In this document: positions 1 to 8,454 of the stretch, one piece after another
Position numbering within the stretch: the first letter of the stretch is position 1
Layout: each line of letters begins with the position of its first letter
Origin: Hetaerina americana
Taxonomy: Eukaryota; Arthropoda; Insecta; Odonata; Calopterygidae
Direction: 5' to 3'
DNA: 64,000 nucleotides
Assembly (NCBI GenBank): GCA_022747635.1
Contig: JAKTNV010000041.1
Location: forward strand, 4,192,453 to 4,256,452
Notes under the pieces: model-generated
Seen by the model: only the letters and a program-made list of their open reading frames with translations
The model's database searches: none
What the model was told of the DNA's origin: nothing
Program-made: the position numbers and the translations under genes

Positions 1-300
1 GGATAGACGTAGACTGAGAGTTTTAAATTGTGGGTGTGGAGAAGAATGTAGAAGGTGAAATGGACAGAGAAGAAAACAAACGAGGAAGTGCTTGGTATGG
101 TGGGCGAAGAGAGGGGTTTGTTGGGAGAAATCCTATGGAGGCAGGAAAAGTGGATGAAGGGTGTGGGCATGAATACGAATGGGAGAAGCAGGAAAAAGAA
201 TGCAGAATGGTATTTAAGGAAATGGAAAGTTGTTTAAAAGATGAAGGGAATGGGGAAAGGACGAGGAGGGGGAATGCGTGTCTCATGGAGTGAAGGGGCT
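1..300 (+). mobile_element. RTE-type LINE, 3' end fragment (copy R1)
   Basis: The first ~300 bases encode, with frameshifts, the C-terminal tail found after the reverse transcriptase of the RTE elements elsewhere in this window (RRM-KVKWT-KKTNEEVLGMVGEERGLL). The same stretch occurs at 22560-22945 and 22970-23130 on this strand, and at 30386-30664 and 42606-42750 on the other strand. A conserved W-R-R-M/L, W-T, T-N-E-x-(I/V)-L pattern is known from RTE/BovB polymerases. The copy is cut by the window edge and is not a functional gene. A 157-residue minus-strand frame over the same bases is a shadow. Confidence 0.75.
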
Positions 301-1014
301 GAAACCCTAAGAGGGGGAAGGTTTGGGGCAGATGTGAAACAGTGGTGCGGAATGGGGAAGAAACACAGGCGAAGGAAGCAATATCGGAGGAGTGCGCATG
401 CGTGAAATTGAGATTGAAATAGCAGCGATCACGATGAACGATTGAAGAGCTGCGGCCGTAGATGTACCATACTCCATTTCGCTTGGCATGCACCATAATG
501 TTAATGCCAAGCGAAATACTTGAGATGTCGATTAAATTGCATGCAATCCGACAGGCCTAATTGCTTGATTCGTGTTTTTAAATTTAAGCTGAATCAAACG
601 ATGGGCATTAATCGGACTTTGCACGAAGTGAAGCAGAGAGAGAGATGGAATTTACGGATTTGAGAGCAATTAGCCATCTGAGTGGATCCGGAAAGTGACT
701 GAGTACGAACGGCAGCACTACCAGGACATTTAAATGCCCTTTATTTCCAGTCAGACAGTATACAGATCGGCTATTTACACTTCTTCAGATGAGAAATATA
801 TGGATATGAGATAGATATTTTATCGTAAATCAGCCGTTTTGGAGCACACAGAGTGAATAGGGGAGAGTTATTTGAGAGGCTTTCGGGGAATATGGGGTGA
901 ATGAAAGTCCATTGGATGATTCTATAGTCTACTGAAATAACACGGCAAGTGTAACGAATTCCATGCGCCGAAGTATTGCCGAATGACAGCACGCACGCCC
1001 TACAGACGGTCCTA
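301..1014. other. Unassigned intergenic sequence
   Basis: I see no transposase, reverse transcriptase or SINE signature here. Open frames on both strands are short and mutually overlapping. Confidence 0.5.
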
Positions 1015-1016
1015 TA

Positions 1017-1939
1017 GAAAGTCTGTCCTAAAAGGAGTAAGACCTATTTTTGCCGGAGAGACAGGTGGACGATATCTCTGGCTGGGTTCGAGGGGGAGAG
1101 AGTCACAGGAGAGGCTGGAGGCAAGTGGCAGTGGGCTCCCAGCCTTCACAGAATGCAGATTGATCAATTGTGAAACCTCAATACGCTCGGTCATGGAACG
1201 GTTATTGGAGCATAGGCAGGCCATCAAATTGTGTGTTAAAGTGGGCAAAACCGGGAAAGAGACTCATCGCATGCTCAAGGCAGCTTATATTGATTGTGCC
1301 ATGGGTAGATTGGGTATTTTTGAGGGGCACAAATTTTTCCGGGAGGGCAGAGAGGATAATGAAGATGCCAAAAGTTCAGGACGCTCTTCAATCTCAAAAT
1401 GTGACGAAATTGTTGAAAGAGTGAAGTCTTTGTTGGACAAGAGTTCGCACATTGAGTGTTCGCATGGTTTCTGATGAGCTTAGAATCCCTAAAAGTGATG
1501 TGCATCTACTCGTGACCGAAAACATGGGCGTGAGAGAGGGGTGTGTGCGAAGTTGGTGCCGCGAGTGATCTCGGACAAAGAACAAAAGAAAACTCGCACG
1601 CGGATCTGCCAAGAGCTTCTCGACCATGCCTTAGCCACTCTTTGGCCCTGACGTTGCCCCACCACACTTCTTCCTCTTCCCCCACCTCCTCGAATCCGTG
1701 CTTAAAATACGTCGCCCTAGCTCGGTAGAAGCGTTATAACAGGCCGTGACGAGGGAGCTCAGCAGTATTTCAGGCGCCGCCTTCCGGAAGGCGCACGACG
1801 AGGCGTTGAATGCCCGCTGTTGGTAGCGGTGTGTGGACCCGCAAGGGTGGTACTTTGAAGACTTTTGAGTAAATGTATCAATTCTGGCAATAAATGATTT
1901 CTAATCGACTCATTCCTGCTACTTTTGGGACAGACCTTG
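1017..1939 (+). mobile_element. Mariner-like element M1, internally deleted
   Basis: Terminal inverted repeats are visible: left 1017-1041 starts GAAAGTCTGTCC, and the right end, read on the minus strand from 1939, starts CAAGGTCTGTCCC. Both ends are flanked by TA (1015-1016 and 1940-1941), the target duplication of the Tc1/mariner superfamily. Between them lie an N-terminal helix-turn-helix region from 1193 and a C-terminal region (PP-FFLFP, near 1650) directly joined, so the middle of the transposase is missing. At 923 bp it is shorter than the roughly 1.3 kb usual for mariners. The same family occurs as M8 at 37147-38110, whose 3' non-coding sequence aligns over most of its length. Confidence 0.88.
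1193..1730 (+). pseudogene. Broken mariner transposase of M1
   Basis: The ATG at 1193 opens MERLLEHRQAIKLCVKVGK, the start of the N-terminal DNA-binding domain, and continues through AMGRLGIFEGHKFFREGRED into a second helix-turn-helix region. A frameshift near 1470 moves the remainder (GIPKSDVH, then C-R-E-W-C-R type residues) to another frame. After ELLDHA (about 1621-1628) the sequence jumps to the PDVAPPHFFLFP block that carries the third catalytic aspartate in this family. The first and second catalytic aspartates (GDETW and HHDNAP blocks) are absent, so no active enzyme is possible. Confidence 0.82.
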
Positions 1940-1941
1940 TA

Positions 1942-3020
1942 TATTGATACTCAATCGTTTAAGGTTGAATGGATGGGCACGGACCAAGTAGCGGTCCAGG
2001 GGGGCATTTTCTTGCGTCTCCTAACAAAACACGACCTAACATCCGACTCGACAAGAAACCCTTCTTCAATCCGCAGACTTCGGAAATATTTCTTTAAACG
2101 AACCTTGTGTGCCTCGCTGAGAGCCAACGGACCGAATGGCATGAGTTTGATCAGATCATTCAAGTTGTTGACTTCGGCGACAGTGACACGATGGCAATGA
2201 ATTCAACCGTCCTCGTGTCGCCCTCGCTGTTATCCCGTTGCACCCCGTGCGCCATCATAATAGCCTCCCGGCATTAAAGGTATAACTGGTCCGTATTCGT
2301 TCGCGCGACCGCAGAACGTGGAGGAACGCCGGCTTAATAAACAACTGGCTCTCCAATCTCAATTGCACCATTCCCTCGAATGGTTTCCAGTGAATAAATG
2401 CCAAATGGGTGGAGTGAGGCACTCCCGTCCGTGCCTAGGGAATGAGGGGGGGGGGGACATTTTTTCAACGATACGCAGGTAGGTCCGCTCCAATTGGGTA
2501 GCCGCGGTGGTGACGTCGTGATCATGTGACGCACCTCAACTCGGCTCCAAATGACGAACGCTGATAAAAACCACAACGAGGGGCAGGGGGAGGGGGTGGG
2601 AAGGTGGGAGTGGATTGCTGGAGTGGAGTCCACGTCACGAAGCCTATCGGGAAGAGTGACAACGGAATCGTGAAATGACCCTCGCTCGCCCAATATTCAA
2701 AGTCTACGGATCTAAGGGTTGCTCTGATAATTACCGCAATTTACCCTCACTTCTCCTCTTCACATATCGCAATCGGAAACAAACAAGCGAACGCCATTAC
2801 CGCCGGTCGCGACTGCTTTTATCTCAGCCGATAAATAACGCAGTCGCCATTTGCAAGAGTGGCCTATGGTCCGATTACGGAGAGGGGGAGGAAAAAATCC
2901 GACAGATGGCGCTTGTTGAGGCGCCGTCTGTCGGGCGAGTCTGGCCGCGTGGGCATCAGCGTCGATGTGTTTGGCGTGGGTGGAAGGAGGCGCCAAAGGG
3001 GCCTCTACTCTTTAGTAGTG
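1942..3020. other. Unassigned sequence with one strong hairpin
   Basis: No gene or known repeat recognised. It contains a G-run near 2448-2456 and the inverted repeat at 2899-2934 listed separately. Frames of up to 158 codons occur on both strands with no recognisable motif. Confidence 0.45.
2899..2934. repeat. Perfect-type short inverted repeat
   Basis: Left arm CCGACAGATGGCGC and right arm GCGCCGTCTGTCGG pair over 14 positions with one G/T-type mismatch around a 7-8 nt loop. It could fold as a hairpin in RNA or cruciform. No flanking terminator or transposon feature was recognised. Confidence 0.7.
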
Positions 3021-3027
3021 ATGCTGA

Positions 3028-3262
3028 AAATGTATTATTATGGCCGACGGTAGGAGAGATCATGCCAATAAAACTAGAGAGATTACGAGTACTTGTAAAA
3101 CAGATGGACTCAGGTGGTTATTTTTTTACGAACGATAAGGGATCACAATAACATTGTCCGACCGCGGTAGGAGTGAAAACATTCGAGTCAAAACTAGTCT
3201 GGTGTGTATTCACCCCCTGCCACACACCATAGCGGTGGCTTGCAGGGTACTAAAAATAAATA
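3028..3262 (+). mobile_element. D-family LINE, 3' end fragment (D1)
   Basis: The stretch matches the 3' untranslated end of family D: TGTATTATTATGGCCGACGG, then GGTAGGAGAGATCATG, GATAAGGGATCACAATAAC and the terminal stem-loop CCCCTGCCACACACC...GGTGGCTTGCAGGGTAC (3213-3251). The same order occurs at 58780-59015 (plus) and, reversed, at 12655-12900 and 25197-25420. The fragment is strongly 5' truncated, as is common for LINEs. Confidence 0.8.
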
Positions 3263-3274
3263 AAAAAGGAGTTG

Positions 3275-4179
3275 TGGTCCTCGTCATGGTGGCAGAGTGG
3301 GTGAAAGACTGGTGATCATTGGCATTCGGCATAATTGTAATTTCGGGATGTTTGAACTGTCGATTGTCACTACTCTCGGGGTCGTCAAATTGTGAGAGTC
3401 CGAATGGATTCCTAAGTGCATCGCTCTTTTGTTATGTCTTAAGCAAAAATCCGTCCGACAAAGCTTTGGAAAGGAGGAGAGCCCACGTGCAAGCCCTGGA
3501 TCACGATGGAAATACTATATCTCACGAAATAACATCAAAATTAAAAGGTTAGTGGAGGAACAGTTCAATATTATACTAATTGGAGTATAAAAAATAAAGA
3601 AACCAAAAATTTAAGAATATATGGATTGAGAACAAATACAAAAACGGAAAAAAAATAGCTACGAAAAACTGTGAAAAAAGCTTACTCAGAAATGAGGGAG
3701 TTCTTCGACGTAGAATGAAGAAAAAAACCGTAAGCATCTTGAGAAAATGGAACGGAGAAGTAATAATTTGAGTCGAAGTGTTAGACTTGAGGTGGTTAGA
3801 ATGCGTAGAAAAATATACAAATATGAAATTACATGCTGAATAAAGAGGATAATTAGATGGGGTCCTATGAGAGTTCTGCCAGGAGAAATTCTGCGAGCAA
3901 TAGGTTAAAAATCAAATCAAATCTTCATAAATTGATTGACGAAATATATGTGCCAGGAAATATTCGGGAATACTTTTAAGAGGAGGCCTCATTGATTTCA
4001 TTTCCGGCAAAGGGGAGGTGAACAGAGGGGAGAAGAGCATTGACCCACGCCTCAAAACTACAGACACGAGCAATTTACTCTAATTTGGAAAGGAAAGATG
4101 AGAAAAATCTGGCAGAGGGCCAGTTTGCATTGGATTTGGAAGATGTAAAGGAACGCTGGAAGCTACGGAGGGTACGCAT
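3275..4179. other. Unassigned AT-rich sequence
   Basis: No recognised element. A 77-codon frame (3319-3552) ending HVQALDHDGNTISHEITSKLKG looks more protein-like than its neighbours, but I do not recognise it and it has no supporting context. Confidence 0.4.
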
Positions 4180-4667
4180 ATTACGTCCCAGGCCAATGGG
4201 GATGAGGATGGTTTTATTCTAGAGCAGGATTTAGATTGCATTACTAAATGGTGTTCTAACTGGGGATTGACTCTAAATTATAATAAATGTTCAGTGGTAA
4301 ATTTCTTTAAAAGATCAACGGGATTTGCTTACAAATTAGCTGGAGGTGACCTAGCAGTAGTTGATACGGTAAAATACCTAGGTGTCACATTCACAAAAGA
4401 CTTAACTTGGGGGACTCACATACGTAAAGTCTGCGGTCAAGCATATAAAAAATTGGGATTCACTGGACGCATTGTCGGCAAAAGTGACTCGAAGGTCAAG
4501 GAACGTTGTTACCACGCTCTTGTAAGGCCTCATTTAGAATACGCATGCAACGTGTGGGATCCGAGCGAAAAAGGTCTCATTCGGGAAATTGAGAAGGTTC
4601 AACGCCGGGCAGCCCGTTTTGTAAAAAAATCCTACGATAAAACGCAAAGCGTCACCGAAATGCTCAT

Positions 4668-6233
4668 CTACATCTACATCTACATCTACTCAATACCCCG
4701 CAAGCCGCCGCAAGGGCGTGTGGCGGGGGGTGCTAGGACACCACCCATAATTTAGAAAAGAAAAAAAAAAAAAAAATCGCATGCAATAACGAGAAAATCA
4801 TATATAAAAAAAAACATGGCATACATTCATGCATGAACACTTACACCCCACACACATGCAAACACTCAAACTACCAACTAACATACACATGCACCTGAAA
4901 GTATACCTAACATCTCTATAGTGTTTAATTTTGTTCCGACTTGTAAATTCAAAGTTTTTAATATTTCTAAAGTGACTTCGGTTTCTTGCTATTATGATTA
5001 CTGATTGTTCGGGGAAAGAATGAGTATTTGTACCTATCTGTCTTGGAATCTATCTCCCTTAGTTTATCTTTGTGGTCTGATCTACCTAAGTAGTGTGGGG
5101 CCATTATAATTCCTTCAGTGTCATATTTAAACTCGTTTGTTCTGAACCTTTCTAAAAGTCTAAGCCTCGCTTGTTCTCTCCGCACTTCAAGTGGTTCCCA
5201 GCCTAAATCCCCTAAGAGACCTGTCACACTTGTGTTTTTATCATAACAATTTTTAACGAATCTAGCGGATTTTCTCTGGACTTTATCTAATTCTTTTTGC
5301 CAAATTTTCTCCCACGGATCCCAAATACTTGCGGCATATTCCAAATGAGGTCTAACTAGAGCAAAATAACACCTCTCTTTAACTTTTTCATTACATTTCC
5401 CCACCACCCGTTTTATGAAGCCAAGTTTCTTTAAAGCTGATCCGCATATTGTCCTGATATGTGCTCCCCATGAAAGGCGTGGTGTTAGAACAACCCCCAA
5501 ATATTTAACTTGATTTGCCGTAGTCAATACTGAACCCTCTATTTTGTAGTTTATATCCTGTTCCTCGCTTCCTTTATTCCAAAATTTCAAAACTGCACAT
5601 TTATCTATATTAAGTGTTAATCCCCATTTATTGCACCATCCCGAGATATTGTCTAAGTCTCTAGAGAGTAGCTCGCGATCTAGTTGGCTCCTTATTTCCC
5701 TGTATATCACCGTGTCGTCAGCAAATAACCTTAGATTGCTACTAACGTGTGTGCTTAAGTCATTTATGTATATTAAGAACAGAAGAGGCCCTATTACACT
5801 TCCCTGGGGGACGCCCGAAGTAACATCTCTCTCCGTTGAGCACAACCCATCTATGACTACTATTTGTTTGCGGTTTGACAAGAAGTCCCTAATCCAATTA
5901 ATTATTTTCTCATTGATCCCATAGTATTTAAGTTTGTGTAACAATTTATTGTGTGGGACTTTGTCGAAGGCTTTTTTGAAATCCAGGAATACTGCATCGA
6001 CTTGGGTGTTGTTTTCTCCCGATCTAAGTATATCGTGAATGAAGAGACCAAGTTGTGTTTCGCAAGATCTGCTTTTCCTAAATCCGTGCTGGTTGTGGAT
6101 TAGTATTTTCCTACTATCAAGAAATTTCATAATGTTAGTGACAATAACGTGTTCCAATATTTTACAAGAGATCGATGTTAAAGAAATGGGTCGGTAATTG
6201 GTTGGTTTATCCCTATCGCCGCCTTTATAGATG
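4668..6233 (-). mobile_element. CR1-like LINE of family A, 5'-truncated copy A1
   Basis: On the minus strand this copy runs from inside the reverse transcriptase (IYKGGDRDKPTNYRPISLTS, near 6230) through the FADD catalytic box, the C-terminal region, the stop near 4967, a 3' untranslated region, the terminal stem-loop (4689-4733) and a GATGTA-type tail at 4668-4690. It is nearly identical in protein to the corresponding part of A2; I noticed K/R and P/S substitutions only. It is inserted into the B-family LINE. The right junction carries a small local duplication: an 18-bp string at 6240-6257 recurs at 6267-6284. Confidence 0.92.
4967..6233 (-). pseudogene. Family A reverse transcriptase, C-terminal two thirds of domain (truncated)
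   Basis: An uninterrupted frame with the expected order of motifs: YRPISLTSISCKILEHV, HNQHGFRKSRSCETQL, DAVFLDFKKAFDKVPHNKLL (domain A aspartates), GVPQGSVIGPLLFLIYINDL, LRLFADDTVIY (catalytic FADD) and VRPHLEYAASIWDPWEK. It lacks the endonuclease and the N-terminal linker because of 5' truncation, so it is not a complete ORF2. The open frame extends about 50 codons into flanking B-family DNA up to 6388, which is not part of the gene. The lack of internal stops points to a young insertion. Confidence 0.9.
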
Positions 6234-6725
6234 GATGTGGATGTGGGGTGGGAATCTCTCTTCATGGATGTGGGGTGGGAATCATTGGCTGAGAGACGAT
6301 TCAATGCAAGATTGAAATTATTAAACAAATTTAGATCCGCTTGTTTCAGCACCGAGGTCTCGCAAATTATTCGTACTCCTACATACATTGGTCGCTTGGA
6401 TCATGCATATAAAATTCGGGAAATAGATGCCAGAACTAACCGACTCAAGGACTCCTTCTTCCCACGGACAATACGGGATAGCAACTCTAGGGTTATAGAT
6501 AGCAAAAATTCCACTTGCCACCCTCAGCGTCTAAAAAATAATTAGTTGTATTTAAATGCATGCTCTTCCACTAACCTTGTGTGTTTTGTTGTAATAACCC
6601 ATTCATAACCTGTTCGTAACCTGTTCATCTGTTTTCAAATTTCTCTTTCAATCCCTCGTCCCTCTCCGCGGGGGGAAATTCCTGCTACCTGCAACGTTGG
6701 GTCGCATTCCATTCCTTTACCGACT

Positions 6726-7345
6726 CTTCTACATCTACATCTACATAATACCCCGCAAGCCGCCGCAAGGGCGTGTGGCGGGGGGTGTTAGGTCACCAAC
6801 CGTAAAAACGAAAAATACCACATGCAAAAAACAACACGGAAAATTACACCCCAGCAGCGCACACACTCATGCAAAACTCCCTCCATCCAATACTCATGCA
6901 AACACATACACCGCCAAACAACAAAAAACTGCACCCCAGGATACAGCACGAAAGCCATCCTAAAACACGCAAGCCAGGACACAACAAGCAAGAATGTGAA
7001 ACATCACTACCACATGAAAATGCACCACAAAACACTCAACCCCCCAAAGAGACAGTAAAAGGAAGGGAATTCGACCCAACGTTGCAGGTAGCAGGAATTT
7101 CCCCCCGCGGAGAGGGACGAGGGATTGAAAGGGAAACTTAAAAACAGATGAACAGAACACGAATGAGGTCATTCGGAAAGAATGGGTTATTATAACAAAA
7201 CACATAAGGTTAGTGGAGGAGCATGCATTTAAGTAGAACTAATTATTTTTTAGACACTGAAGGGTGGCAAGTGGAATTTTTACTATCTATAATCCTACAG
7301 TTGCTATCCCGTATTGTCCGTGGGAAGAAGGAGTCCTTGAGGGTA
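6726..7345 (-). mobile_element. Second B-family LINE copy, short 5'-truncated
   Basis: Read on the minus strand, it begins in the last ORF2 codons (TLKDSFFPRTIRDSNCRIIDSKN, 7345-7243), passes through the 3' untranslated region (AACGTTGCAGGTAGCAGG region at 7080-7100 on the plus strand) and ends in the terminal stem-loop at 6748-6785 with a GATGTA-type tail at 6726-6745. It is inserted in the untranslated region of the plus-strand B element. A short ACTCT string sits at both junctions (6721-6725 and about 7361-7365) and may be the target duplication. Confidence 0.85.
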
Positions 7346-7690
7346 GTGTTTTTGTCACTCTTTGGGGGTAGTGTTTTGTGGTGCATTTTCATGTGGTAGT
7401 GATGTTTCAATTTCTTGCTTGTTGTGTCCTGGCTTCCGTGATGTAGGATGGCTTTCGTGCTGCATCGTGGGGTGCAGTTTTTTGGTTGTTTTGCGGTATG
7501 TGTGTTTGCATGGGTATTGGATGAGGGGATTTTTGCATGAGTGTGGGCGCTGTTGTGGGTGTGATTTTCCATGTTGTTTTTTTGCATGTGGTATTTTTCC
7601 TTTTACGGTTGGTGACCAAACACCCCCCGCCACACGCCCTTGCGGCGGCTTGCGGGGTATTATGTAGATGTAGATGTAGATGAATCGCGA

Positions 7691-8446
7691 AGGGAGCCAT
7701 GTAATCGAAAAAACCACCAATCATTGTACTCATCCAATCAACGGCCCTCTAAGATATTGACTGGGAAAAATGTTTCAAATATACAAGGACCCTCATAACA
7801 GCAGACCACAGATCACGCACCTAATGTACTGTTTTGATAATTTATGACTTTATTAATATCCATGCATTATATGCAACTACAGTTTTCGTGAAACAAACAG
7901 AAGTAAGCAATGAAATGTGTTTTGAATAATCAGGCAGGTAAAACTTCATTTTTTCCATAAAAATCATGAAAAATGCTCCAAAATAATTCTAGGTAATTTT
8001 TTCAAGTTGGGTAAAATGTACGTAAATAAAGAACAGTTGAAATATATGCATTGTGTTCTTCATCTAGTGGGTAAAATGTGTTTGCAAAAAGTGCATTACA
8101 GTCCAGATCAATTATTATAACTTCGCACGTCATTCTGCATTCATTTCCGAATTATTTCGTGTTTTTGGAATTCATTGGCAATACATTAAAATATATGGAA
8201 CGGTATCCAGTAAAAAATAAACCAAATCACATCATGTACAGGGAGTGAAGTGCCTTCATCAATACTACATCATGAATCATAATCTACGTTTCCTATTAAA
8301 CATATTCTCCGGAAATGAACGTCATCAATCTAATTGTGCTGTTGTTGAATGATTTTTAGTCTCTTTAAAAATATCAGGTTTTTAATTGAGGAAATTTCTA
8401 AAAGCTCTATCTCGCTTTGACATTTCATTGTCTTTTATAGTCATTA
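7691..8446. other. Unassigned AT-rich intergenic sequence
   Basis: No transposon protein, tRNA-like head or long frame. This appears to be pre-insertion DNA between the B and A2 LINEs. Confidence 0.5.
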
Positions 8447-8454
8447 AATATCTA

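Larger units (their letters stand above)
4196..6545 (+). pseudogene. Family B reverse transcriptase C-terminus (interrupted)
   Basis: 4196-4660 encodes the region after the catalytic box of a non-LTR reverse transcriptase: LDCITKWCSNWGLTLN, KVKYLGVTFTKDLTW, CYHALVRPHLEYACNVWDP and KVQRRAARFVKK. The same protein resumes at about 6267 with DVGWESLAERRFNARLKLL and ends FFPRTIRDSNSRVIDSKN at 6545. The gap is filled by the opposite-strand LINE A1. The finger/palm domain and endonuclease are missing, so the copy is dead. Confidence 0.88.
4180..7690 (+). mobile_element. CR1-like LINE of family B, split by two later insertions
   Basis: The parts 4180-4667, 6236-6725 and 7346-7690 join into one 5'-truncated LINE: reverse transcriptase C-terminal region, end of ORF2 at 6545, a 3' untranslated region of roughly 500 bp, and the terminal stem-loop (7626-7662) followed by GATGTA repeats ending near 7681. 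Two minus-strand insertions interrupt it: A1 at 4668-6233 and a second B copy at 6726-7345. The untranslated region continues across the second insertion, because GTCACTCTTTGGGGG at 7359 is the expected continuation of the sequence broken at 6725, judged from the intact minus-strand copy at 7060-7040. Confidence 0.85.

Noticed and set aside
23..496. 157-codon minus-strand frame
   Set aside because: It lies opposite the RTE fragment R1 and is the reverse of its coding sequence; the serine/phenylalanine-rich product has no motif.
2675..3151. 158-codon frame
   Set aside because: Its second half is the non-coding 3' end of a D-family LINE; the first half has no motif.
3319..3552. Possible small host protein ending HVQALDHDGNTISHE
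   Set aside because: No start context, domain or neighbouring exon; left as unassigned sequence.
5631..5924. 97-codon plus-strand frame, repeated identically opposite A2 at 9834-10127
   Set aside because: Both copies are antisense to the reverse transcriptase of family A; identity reflects the LINE, not a separate gene.
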